In this document: positions 5,650-12,345 of the stretch, piece after piece
Numbering within the stretch: the stretch's first letter is position 1
How the letters are laid out: each line of letters starts with the position of its first letter
Assembly (NCBI GenBank): GCA_027415455.1
Contig: DAIBSV010000051.1
Location: 1 to 12,345, forward strand
Direction of reading: 5' to 3'
Length of the DNA stretch: 12,345 nt
DNA from: Nitrospirota bacterium
Lineage (GTDB): Bacteria > Nitrospirota_A > Leptospirillia > Leptospirillales > Leptospirillaceae
Notes under the pieces: generated by a model
Told to the model about the DNA's origin: nothing
Seen by the model: the letters and a program-made list of their open reading frames with translations, nothing else
The model's database searches: none
Program-made: the position numbers and the translations under genes

Positions 5650-8093
5650 CGTTTCCTCCTCTCCTTCGGATCCGTCCTGAAGTCGGAACCGTACCGGATG
5701 GCATCGAAAATCTCCTCCACCCGGCGGAGGATTTCCCTCAAGAGAGCCTGGCGGTTCCCGGCATGGCGCCGTTTCATGGCGCGGAGTTCCTTCTCGGCCA
5801 GGATCTCCTCTGCAATGTCGAGGACCTCCTCGGCGGCGTCCATCTCGACCGCCAGCCGGAGAGCGCTCAGGAACACCTCCAGGCTTCCGGCTGCGTCCAT
5901 GTCCGGATCCATGGCTTCTGCCGGATCGAAATCCACGGGCGCGAACATCTTCTCGAGAATGTCCTCGATGGCGGCCGCCGTACGGAGGTCTCCCCTCTGC
6001 CTGGCCGTTTCCGAGGCCTCGTCCAGAGCCTCCCCGTCCTTCTCCGAAAGGGAGTCCTCCCCTCCGGAGGCCACCTTCGCCCGGACGGAAAGGAGAGTCA
6101 GACGCGGATCCTTCCTGTGGAGCCGCAGTCCGGCCCTTGCAAAATCCCCGGACAATTCGGGTTCCCCATGCACGAGCAGGGCCTCGCAAACGGAGGCGGT
6201 CTCCTCCGAGGACAATCCCTTTGCCGGAACCTTCTTCAGGAAGGGTCTCAGGAACGACAATCCCGCCCGGACGCTCCTCTCCTCCGGGACCTCCTCCCCG
6301 AGAAGACGCGCCAGGGCAAGGAGGTCCCGGGGAGCAGGGTCTTTGACGGGCAACAGCCCTCCCTCCTTCACCAATTCCTCCCGCGAGAGATTCATCCGGT
6401 CGGCCTCCACGGCCAGAAGGTACAGTCCTGCCAGGGGAGGTCCGAACTCCCGGAGAAGCTCGGGAAGGGACGGGACGAAGGGTTTTCCCTCTTTTGCGCT
6501 GGCGAGCGCTTCCAGAAGCCGCAGTCTCTTGCGGTCTCTTTCGTCGCGGAGCGCTTCATCCGCCGCCTTGAGCTCCTTGCGGGCCCCCGGAAAAAATCCC
6601 TCCCTGACCATCTTTCTGGCCTCGAAAAGATGGGCCCGCCCGACCGTCGTCCGAACCACCGGATCGATGGAATCGAGAAGAAGGAGCCGACGCCCGAGCG
6701 TGATGGCCTTTTTGTACGACTTGCTCCGGAAGGCCTGATCCAGGGCGAGCGAAAGGACTTCGGGATCCTCCGGAAAGGCGTCCATTGCGCGGGAAAGATA
6801 GACGCCGGAAGACTTGGCGTCGCCCGATGCGCGACAGGCCCTGGAAAGAACGAGAAGGGTGTCGCGGTCGTAGGGATCGTAGTCGAGACTCTTCCTGAGC
6901 CAGTCCAGCTCCCGTTCTTCGAGCCGGTCTCTTTCGGGGTCGAACTTCCTGCGCCCTCCGAAGCCCAGGCGGCGCCATATCAGGGCGATCTCCTTTCCCG
7001 CGCGGTCGCCCTCGGCCTCGGAAAGTTTCCGGGCGGCATCCTCCCAGAAGGGAATCGCCGAATCCCAATCCCCTTCCTGATCCCGGGCCAGGGCTTTGAC
7101 CTGGCCGATCTTCCAGGCCGGAAACCCGTTCAGAAGATCGGAAATTGAGGAAAACTTCCTCGGAACGTGGGGAAGGAGCTTCGGGAGGAATGTTTCGGCC
7201 AGTCCGGAAGGAAGCGCCTTCCGATGATCGAGGAGAAGCGACAGGAGTCTGTCGGGAGCCCCCCCTCCGGGTTCTGCCAGAGCCGCCGCGAAAGGGACCA
7301 GATTTTCGGGACACCCCCACAGGTCGAGGACGAGGCGCCGACCGTCGGGATCCAGGGCCGACAGGGAGGAGAACCGGTCCTCTTCCGGAAGGACCGCCAC
7401 CCGGACGGCCTTTGCCAGGGAATCGAAAGAGGTGCCCGGCGGGATCCGGCCGATGAGTCCCGCCGCATCTTTGGAGCCGGCCTCGAGGGCGACCAGGGAC
7501 TTGAGCAGGATCTTCCAGAAGGAGAAGGGGGAGCGGAACGGAATGCTCCCCAGCCTTTCGTCCATCTCTCCGAATTTTCCCTGCCGGTAATGGGCGAGTG
7601 ACTCGCGCGCCGAATGCAGATCGGCAGAAAACGGATCTCCGGAAGGAAGTCCTGCCAGATCGCTCGGGGGAAGACAAAACAACGCTGCGGCAAACCTTTT
7701 CTCGATCTCCGTCCGCACCTCTCCGGAAAGGCCCGGATCCGAGAGGATCCCGAGGATCTCCCGGAAAGCCCCCTTGCCCCTGCGAAGGACCCACTCGAGA
7801 TAGGGGCCTTCCCAGAGAGGCTTCCCGCAGAATCGGCTCCGGTTTCTCCAGACCTCGAGGGCCTCCTCGACCATCCCCTTTCCGGCAAGCTCCCGGGCGT
7901 ATCCTTCGCAGGCCCGCGACAGGCCGTCCAGCCATTCGGGCCGACGGTCCTGTTCGACCAGTTTTTTGAAAAGACCGACGGCATCCCGAAACCGCCCACG
8001 GCTCAAAAGCGATCCGGCCTCGGCCGTCAGCTTCTCCGGGTCATTTTCGGTTCTCGCGCGACGTCTTCTTCCGTGAGATTTTCGAGTGGACAA
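5646..8093 (-). CDS. TPR-like helical-repeat protein, first gene of the chaperone unit
   Basis: The product is about 815 residues of almost continuous alpha helix with no signal peptide or membrane segment, so it is probably cytosolic. A basic N-terminus (RKSHGRRRRAR) is followed by helix pairs of TPR character, clearest at 26-48 (LLSRGRFRDAVGLFKKLVEQ), 340-360, and 395-475, where Pro-flanked repeats such as DYDPYDRDTLLVLSRAC and AFPEDPEVLSLALDQAF recur. The middle (about 100-330) is less regular. TPR arrays bind peptides and partner proteins, so a scaffold or client adaptor for the Hsp70 encoded downstream is plausible, but I do not recognise a named family. The frame opens at 8147 after an in-frame TAG; the first usual start is TTG at 8093, which has no good Shine-Dalgarno sequence, so the exact N-terminus is uncertain. 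Its stop overlaps the J-like start by ATGA. Confidence 0.8.
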   Translation of the reverse strand: MSTRKSHGRRRRARTENDPEKLTAEAGSLLSRGRFRDAVGLFKKLVEQDRRPEWLDGLSRACEGYARELAGKGMVEEALEVWRNRSRFCGKPLWEGPYLEWVLRRGKGAFREILGILSDPGLSGEVRTEIEKRFAAALFCLPPSDLAGLPSGDPFSADLHSARESLAHYRQGKFGEMDERLGSIPFRSPFSFWKILLKSLVALEAGSKDAAGLIGRIPPGTSFDSLAKAVRVAVLPEEDRFSSLSALDPDGRRLVLDLWGCPENLVPFAAALAEPGGGAPDRLLSLLLDHRKALPSGLAETFLPKLLPHVPRKFSSISDLLNGFPAWKIGQVKALARDQEGDWDSAIPFWEDAARKLSEAEGDRAGKEIALIWRRLGFGGRRKFDPERDRLEERELDWLRKSLDYDPYDRDTLLVLSRACRASGDAKSSGVYLSRAMDAFPEDPEVLSLALDQAFRSKSYKKAITLGRRLLLLDSIDPVVRTTVGRAHLFEARKMVREGFFPGARKELKAADEALRDERDRKRLRLLEALASAKEGKPFVPSLPELLREFGPPLAGLYLLAVEADRMNLSREELVKEGGLLPVKDPAPRDLLALARLLGEEVPEERSVRAGLSFLRPFLKKVPAKGLSSEETASVCEALLVHGEPELSGDFARAGLRLHRKDPRLTLLSVRAKVASGGEDSLSEKDGEALDEASETARQRGDLRTAAAIEDILEKMFAPVDFDPAEAMDPDMDAAGSLEVFLSALRLAVEMDAAEEVLDIAEEILAEKELRAMKRRHAGNRQALLREILRRVEEIFDAIRYGSDFRTDPKERRKR
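5655..5664 (-). promoter_or_regulatory. Strong Shine-Dalgarno sequence of the J-like gene
   Basis: GGAGAGGAGG lies 5 bases upstream of the ATG at 5649, inside the 3' end of the TPR-like gene. It fixes the J-like start even though the frame stays open for another 540 bases upstream. Confidence 0.7.
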
Positions 8094-8163
8094 GGGAGAG
8101 ATCCATTTTTTCAGGGACCGGCAAGATCCGCGGAAGACCCGCAGGGGCTACTCGAATTGGGTC

Positions 8164-8193
8164 ATCTTAACATTTTTCCCAAGCGGCTTCCAA
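8164..8193 (-). promoter_or_regulatory. Possible sigma70-type promoter for the chaperone unit
   Basis: The 121-base gap at 8094-8214 is AT-richer than its surroundings. On the minus strand it holds TTGGAA (8188-8193) and TAAGAT (8164-8169) separated by 18 bases, each 4 of 6 matches to the -35 and -10 consensus. This would leave a leader of about 60-70 bases before the TTG at 8093. No heat-shock CIRCE element (TTAGCACTC-N9-GAGTGCTAA) or other operator was seen, and no intrinsic terminator of the upstream SWIM gene is evident in the gap. Confidence 0.35.
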
Positions 8194-8214
8194 AACCTTC
8201 GATCTAACCCGAGA

Positions 8215-9294
8215 CTACACCTTTTTTGGGGATTTGTATGCCGACGCCTTCCGCCTCGCCGCCGGGAGGCTCCCCTTACTGTCCGGGGCCTTCTTTTCGG
8301 CCGCAGGCCCACCCTCAGCCTCCCGTTCCCCCGCCGGAGAGGAGGTCTTCTTCACGGATCTTTTGGGGCGAGCCTCCCGGAAGACGGTCTTCTTTCCGAC
8401 CGCAGAAGCCGCTTCCGCTTTCCCGTCCAGCTCCGGCTCCGTCTTCCGGGAGGCCATTCCTTTCCTCCCGTTTTTGGGGGAGACCTCCTTCTTCTTCGCC
8501 GGCGCCTTCGGCCCGCCCTCCGATATCCCGGCCGTCGAAGCCGGCCGGTTTTCGGCTTTCCCCGGCAAGGCCGGCGGCTCGACTGCGGCCATTTCGAGAC
8601 CGAACAGATCCTCGAGGTGGTCGGCGGGGAGTACCTGGGCTCCGGCCGGTCTCTTGTCCGTCTTCGGGGAGAATTCCGCCGCCCGGGTCACCAGATCGCC
8701 GGCGTCCACCTGGCGAAGGACGAAGAGAAGGTCGGGGCGCTCGTCCAGCCTCGCCCCGATGCCGTAAAGGGCCGCGGCCACATGCTTGCACATCGAAGCC
8801 CAGTCCGGACAGGAGCAGGAAAGACGGATCTCCTTGGGAGAGGGGAAAAGGCCCGTCTTCGGCTGGCAGAGACGCTCCATGACGGCCTTCGAAAATTTGC
8901 CCTGCAGGAGCTCCACCAGCGAGGCGATGGAGCCGGTGCACTCCTTGGCAAGTGCCGCCCAACGCTCGCCTGGCAAGGAAAGAATGGCGATCTCGATCAT
9001 ATAGAGCGACGATCCCATCACGGATGCGCGCACCCGGCCCGGCTCGATGGACAGATCTACGACCGATCCGTTGCGGACGTAGGAGCGTCCCCGCGGAAGA
9101 CGGTTGGCATAGTCGCTGTAGGCCTCCAGATTCTCGCACCAGGCCTTTCCCCAGAAGCTCCGGGCAATGGTCCGGCCCGAGATCTCGACGGGGGACATCT
9201 CCCGGCCGGCCTTCTTCGCCTTGGCCTTCTCCCTTTCCGCCTGCGCCCGCCGCTGTGCGGCCGGGACGTAGGGACTCCAGGACCGATCGCTCAT
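8215..9294 (-). CDS. SWIM zinc-finger protein with basic H1-like tail
   Basis: The 359-residue protein has a SWIM motif of form CxC-x6-CxH: Cys160, Cys162, Cys169 and His171, within SCSCPDWASMCKH. SWIM domains bind zinc and are used for DNA or protein contacts. The upstream region holds a conserved-looking segment (FWGKAWCENLE at 48-58, then LPRGRSYVRNGSVVDL) typical of bacterial SWIM proteins encoded beside SNF2 ATPases. The N-terminus (12-32) is a charged Lys/Arg/Ala helix. From about 240 to 359 the protein becomes low-complexity, rich in Lys, Ala, Pro and Ser, ending RRKASAYKSPKKV, much like histone-H1-type bacterial tails that bind DNA non-specifically. The ATG follows the SNF2 stop by 4 bases, with GGAG and GAGG upstream, so the two genes are co-translated. 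Probable role: DNA-binding partner of that ATPase. Confidence 0.9.
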   Translation of the reverse strand: MSDRSWSPYVPAAQRRAQAEREKAKAKKAGREMSPVEISGRTIARSFWGKAWCENLEAYSDYANRLPRGRSYVRNGSVVDLSIEPGRVRASVMGSSLYMIEIAILSLPGERWAALAKECTGSIASLVELLQGKFSKAVMERLCQPKTGLFPSPKEIRLSCSCPDWASMCKHVAAALYGIGARLDERPDLLFVLRQVDAGDLVTRAAEFSPKTDKRPAGAQVLPADHLEDLFGLEMAAVEPPALPGKAENRPASTAGISEGGPKAPAKKKEVSPKNGRKGMASRKTEPELDGKAEAASAVGKKTVFREARPKRSVKKTSSPAGEREAEGGPAAEKKAPDSKGSLPAARRKASAYKSPKKV

Positions 9295-9298
9295 GGCC

Positions 9299-11950
9299 TC
9301 ATTCTCCGATGGAGTGAATGTCGCGTCTGACCAGGGCGAGGAGTTCCGCGTCGCCGAGCTCGGTCAGGTTCAGTTCCTTCTCCTCGTCGCCCTCTTCGAG
9401 GAGCTCCTTCACCAGACTCTGCTTGGACCGGATCAGGTCGTCGATGCGCTCCTCGACGGTCCCCCGGCAGACGAATTTGTGCACCAGGACGTTCCGGTGC
9501 TGGCCGATGCGCCAGGCGCGGTCGGTCGCCTGGTTCTCCACCGCCGGGTTCCACCAGCGGTCGAAGTGGATCACGTGGGAGGCGGCGGTCAGATTGAGCC
9601 CCGTTCCCCCCGCCTTGATCGACAGGACGAAGAAGGGAATGCGCTCGTCCTCCTGGAAGCGCGCGACCAGCTCCCTGCGTTTGCCGACCGGCGTCCCGCC
9701 GTGCAGGACGAGGCCGTCCCGTCCGAAGACGCTCCCCAGGAAAGCCGCCAGAGGCTCCGTCGTCTCCCGGAACTGCGTGAAGACGAGCACCTTTTCCTGT
9801 CTGGCGGCGACGGTTTCTGTGATTTCCCGAAGCCTGCCGAACTTGCCGCTGTCCTCCGGGCTCCAGGCCCCGTCGCCCGTCCATTGGGACGGATGGTTGC
9901 AGATCTGCTTGAACCGCATCAGAAAGGCCAGGACGAGGCCCTTGCGCTCCATTCCCCCGGACTCTTCAAGAGCGGATTCGAGCTCCTTCACCGCCCGGTC
10001 GTAGAGGGCGGCCTGGGAGGGTTTCAGGGAGCACCAGGCGAGGACCTCCGTCTTGTCCGGAAGGTCCTCGATGATCCGCCGGTCGCTCTTCAGACGGCGG
10101 AGGATGTAGGGCCTGACCAGCGCGCGGAGCGGCCCGTAGTGGACCATCTCCTTCGTGATCCGCGCGAAGGTCTTCTGGGATCCCAAAAGCCCCGGATGGG
10201 TGAAGTCGAAGAGCGACCACAGATCCGAGAGCCGATTTTCCACGGGAGTGCCCGTGAGGGCGATCCGGGCGCGGGCGCGCATCTGCTTGACCGCTTTCGT
10301 CTGCCTGGCGACGGGGTTCTTGAGGGACTGGGCCTCGTCGGCCACGACAAGATCCCAGGGAATCTCCAGAAGCTTCGGAAGACGCAGAAGCGACCCGTAG
10401 CTCGTCACCACCAGATCGACACCCGAGAGCCTCCCGGCGTCGAGCGCTCGCAGGTCCTCCGGATCCATCCAGGAGGGGTGGGCGACAAGGCAGCGGAGGG
10501 AGGGGGCGAAGCGCCGGGCTTCCTGCTGCCAGTTGGCCAGAAGAGAGGCCGGCGCCACGAGCAGGCTGGGGCGCTCCCGTTCGAGCGTCAGCAGAAGCGC
10601 GAGAACCTGGATCGTCTTGCCCAGCCCCATGTCGTCGGCCAGGCAGGCGCCCAGCCCCATCCGCGCGAGAAGGTTCAGCCACCGGACGCCCGTCAGCTGA
10701 TAGGGCCGGAGGGTGGCCTTGAGCGCGGGCCCCGGATCGACTTCGGCGAGAGAGTCCGGAGAGCGCAGCTTCTCGAGCCATTCGGAGAGCCACTTTCCGG
10801 AGACGACCTCGGACCATTCCGGGTCGGCGGGCCCGGATCCGTCGACCTCGGCGCCCGCCAGAAGTCGCATGGTCCGGGAAAAGGAGACCCCGTCCTCTCC
10901 CGGGACACTCCCGACCCTCTCGAAGCGGGCGAGGAGGGAGGCCAGCCGGTCGCTGTCCACCTCGACCCACTGGCCCCGAACCCACCGCAGGCCTTCCCCG
11001 GGCGCGAGAAGGGACTCGATCTCCTCGGGCGTGAGAGTGTGACCGTCAAGGGTCACCCCGACCTGGAAGTCGAGAAGGGCATTCAGGCCGAGCAACGACG
11101 GTCCCTTCGCGCCGACGGTCGCGGAGACCTTCGGGCGGAGGGGCTGCCTTGCGGCCCAGGACTTCGGCATGCGCACGACGATTCCGGAGGACTCGAGCTT
11201 CGGCACGTCCTTCAGAAAAAGTACGGCCTCCCGGACCCCCCAGCGCAAGGGATGGTAGATCTCCCCCTCTTCGACCATCCGGGCCAGCCATTCGCAGCCT
11301 TCCGAGGCCCGTTGGACGGGCAGAAGCAGGGAGAGGAGCTCGGCCTTCCGCTTCCCCCCGGAGAACTCCGCCAGTGCCTGGGCGAGCGGAAGGTGCTGGG
11401 CCTTGCCGTGGGCCGAAAGACGCGAGGTATAGGTGGCCAGAAAGGCGAAGGGACATTCCGGATCCTTGCGGTTTTCCGCAAGGTTGAAATGGATGCGTCC
11501 GACGAGATTCCAGGCCGGGTGCTTCGCCTTGAGAAAGCTCTGAAGCGACTGGCCGGTCGCGGCCATCTCCCCCTTCGCTCCCTCTTCGACGGCGGCCCAG
11601 AGATCGAGGAAAATTTCCGGGGAGAGATACTCTCCGCCCGTCATGGGAGGCGCACTCTGGACCAGTGCCTGGAGGAGCGGCTCATCGGGAGGGGCAACGG
11701 CAATAGGCCCGTCTTCCGGGGTCGCGGTCAGGCCCGTCACATAGCGGCGCCCGAAGTCGCGCCAGAAGGACCAGACGGGAGGGAGGGCCGTCGTGACCTC
11801 CACCGCTCCCAGGTGCAGCAGACCCTCTCCGGCTCCCCTGTCGAAGGCGGCAACGAGACGCTCCAAAAGCGCCTCGTCCAGAGGGGGCGCATCAGACTCG
11901 AAAGCGACCACGAGATGTCTTTTCGGAGTGATCTGCAGAGAAAGAGTCAT
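9299..11950 (-). CDS. SNF2/Rad54-family DNA-dependent ATPase, partner of SWIM protein
   Basis: This complete protein has 883 residues. The N-terminal 400 residues form the accessory region seen in bacterial SNF2 proteins encoded with SWIM partners (WSFWRDFGRRYVTG at 60-73 and SPSLLGLN-like core near 284-300 are its recognisable parts). The motor follows: LRPYQLTGVRWL at 414-425, motif I DDMGLGKT at 439-446, motif II DEAQ at 538-541, motif III TGTPVEN at 566-572, YILRRLKSD at 615-623, motif V GGTGLN at 781-786 and motif VI QATDRAWRIGQ at 807-817. All catalytic residues appear intact. It is only a distant paralogue of the SNF2 gene at the left edge: the motor is shared, but the N-terminal regions look unrelated. 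The ATG at 11950 sits directly after a hairpin whose loop carries a GGAG ribosome site. It is expected to translocate on duplex DNA and remodel bound proteins; the target is unknown. Confidence 0.95.
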   Translation of the reverse strand: MTLSLQITPKRHLVVAFESDAPPLDEALLERLVAAFDRGAGEGLLHLGAVEVTTALPPVWSFWRDFGRRYVTGLTATPEDGPIAVAPPDEPLLQALVQSAPPMTGGEYLSPEIFLDLWAAVEEGAKGEMAATGQSLQSFLKAKHPAWNLVGRIHFNLAENRKDPECPFAFLATYTSRLSAHGKAQHLPLAQALAEFSGGKRKAELLSLLLPVQRASEGCEWLARMVEEGEIYHPLRWGVREAVLFLKDVPKLESSGIVVRMPKSWAARQPLRPKVSATVGAKGPSLLGLNALLDFQVGVTLDGHTLTPEEIESLLAPGEGLRWVRGQWVEVDSDRLASLLARFERVGSVPGEDGVSFSRTMRLLAGAEVDGSGPADPEWSEVVSGKWLSEWLEKLRSPDSLAEVDPGPALKATLRPYQLTGVRWLNLLARMGLGACLADDMGLGKTIQVLALLLTLERERPSLLVAPASLLANWQQEARRFAPSLRCLVAHPSWMDPEDLRALDAGRLSGVDLVVTSYGSLLRLPKLLEIPWDLVVADEAQSLKNPVARQTKAVKQMRARARIALTGTPVENRLSDLWSLFDFTHPGLLGSQKTFARITKEMVHYGPLRALVRPYILRRLKSDRRIIEDLPDKTEVLAWCSLKPSQAALYDRAVKELESALEESGGMERKGLVLAFLMRFKQICNHPSQWTGDGAWSPEDSGKFGRLREITETVAARQEKVLVFTQFRETTEPLAAFLGSVFGRDGLVLHGGTPVGKRRELVARFQEDERIPFFVLSIKAGGTGLNLTAASHVIHFDRWWNPAVENQATDRAWRIGQHRNVLVHKFVCRGTVEERIDDLIRSKQSLVKELLEEGDEEKELNLTELGDAELLALVRRDIHSIGE

Positions 11951-11981
11951 GAGGCGGGGACTCCATTTTTCAGGCCGCCTC
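11951..11981 (-). promoter_or_regulatory. Hairpin over the SNF2 ribosome binding site
   Basis: On the mRNA, GAGGCGG (11981-11975) pairs with CCGCCTC (11957-11951), a perfect 7-bp GC-rich stem with a 17-base loop. The 3' arm ends exactly at the SNF2 ATG. The loop contains both the TGA stop of the transposase fragment and the GGAG Shine-Dalgarno sequence. The 5' arm encodes the last residues of the fragment, so a ribosome translating it would open the stem. This geometry suits translational coupling; chance is possible in GC-rich DNA. Confidence 0.4.
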
Positions 11982-12345
11982 GTCCCAGTCGTAGGAGCTG
12001 ATGAACTGCTGGAGGCTCCGGACTCGGCCGGGGGCCTCGAGGAGAGCCAGGGCGATCGGCTCGACGCTTTTTCGCTCGATGTTGCTACACAAGCCGGCCA
12101 GATAGGCCTGTCCCAGGCGGGAGAGTCGAGCGTCGCCCAGGATGTTCTGGTACCCGTTGTGAAGCTGGACCAGAGACTCGATCAGCCCCTCGATGTCTTG
12201 GGGAGTGAGATCGGCGAGAGCGGGGTCGGAAGGGGGGAGATCGGGAAGGACGGCCGGAGAGGGCTTCCAGTGGGAGACGTTCACCGTGACCTCCGGCTCC
12301 TTCGCGTCCCGGCGCATGAGGCCCACGTGGGAGCGGAAGACCGGA
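11970..12345 (-). pseudogene. N-terminal fragment of an IS701-like transposase
   Basis: The frame is open to the right edge; 124 residues are visible and the true start may lie outside (GTG at 12326 and ATG at 12317 are internal candidates). Residues near the end, LGQAYLAGLCSNIERKSVEP, then VRSLQQFISSYDWDEAA, match the N-terminal region of IS701-type DDE transposases, where a YL-x-GL, ERK-(N/S)-x-E and (L/V)QxF(I/L)S...WD pattern precedes the catalytic domain. Here the protein stops immediately after WDEAA, so the DDE nuclease domain (about 300 further residues in the family) is missing. Reading on in the other two frames gives no transposase-like continuation, so a simple frameshift does not explain it. 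The stop is 19 bases before the SNF2 start. It is best read as a remnant, possibly now acting as a translated leader. Confidence 0.7.

Noticed and set aside
5360..5704. Upstream extension of the GrpE-like frame to an earlier start
   Set aside because: The extension overlaps the whole J-like gene in another frame and has low-complexity Arg/Gly/Pro content; the GTG at 5359 in a GTGA overlap is the better start.
5650..6189. Upstream extension of the J-like frame
   Set aside because: It overlaps the TPR coding region in another frame, while the ATG at 5649 has a strong ribosome site and begins exactly at the J-domain helix I.
5133..7148. A 671-codon open frame on the plus strand over the TPR, J-like and GrpE-like genes
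   Set aside because: It runs antisense across three well-supported genes and their junctions, and its sequence resembles nothing recognisable.
8094..8214. CIRCE or other heat-shock operator before the chaperone unit
   Set aside because: No TTAGCACTC/GAGTGCTAA inverted repeat or similar palindrome is present in the gap.
9293..12001. A 902-codon open frame on the plus strand, antisense to the second SNF2 gene
   Set aside because: Its translation shows no family motif, and the opposite strand encodes a complete SNF2 protein with all motifs. Long antisense frames are common in GC-rich genes.
1..12345. CRISPR array, tRNA or rRNA genes
   Set aside because: No regularly spaced direct repeats and no tRNA-like cloverleaf or rRNA sequence was seen; nearly all of the window is covered by protein-coding genes.

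Overview
The window is GC-rich bacterial DNA (clearly above 60% GC by eye), densely coding, with most genes on the minus strand and joined by overlapping stop/start codons. I cannot name the organism. High GC, two Rad54/SNF2-type helicases and an extra, divergent Hsp70 gene set would fit a free-living bacterium such as a deltaproteobacterium or a member of Nitrospirota, but that is only an impression. No tRNA, rRNA, CRISPR array or complete insertion sequence was seen. No gene-free stretch exceeds about 125 bases.

Left part (1-2424, plus strand): the 3' part of a large SNF2-family DNA-dependent ATPase with a bacterial SNF2-associated N-terminal region, open at the left edge. It converges on the next unit with only 14 bases between the stop codons.

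Centre (2439-8093, minus strand): a tight five-gene chaperone unit. In transcription order it encodes a TPR-like helical-repeat protein (815 aa), a 97-aa J-like protein without the HPD motif, a GrpE-like exchange factor (230 aa, GTG start), a divergent Hsp70 (585 aa) and a small zinc-ribbon protein. The junctions are ATGA overlap, GTGA overlap, 13-base overlap and 3-base gap, so the products are probably made together. The whole Hsp70 cycle is represented (J-like protein, exchange factor, ATPase), with a TPR scaffold and a zinc ribbon as candidate client adaptors.

Right part (8215-11950, minus strand): a second SNF2 ATPase (883 aa) followed after 4 bases by a SWIM zinc-finger protein with a long basic, histone-H1-like tail. 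SNF2 plus SWIM is a familiar bacterial pairing. A 121-base gap with a possible sigma70-type promoter separates it from the chaperone unit; no convincing terminator was seen there, so read-through is possible.

Right edge (11970-12345, minus strand): the N-terminal part of an IS701-like transposase, cut off by a stop 19 bases before the second SNF2 gene. A 7-bp hairpin spans that junction and presents the SNF2 Shine-Dalgarno sequence in its loop.

The most notable point is the arrangement: a complete but degenerate Hsp70 cycle flanked by two SNF2 translocases and a SWIM protein, next to transposase debris. A role in remodelling nucleoprotein complexes (repair, transcription recycling or defence) is possible, but nothing in the sequence proves it.
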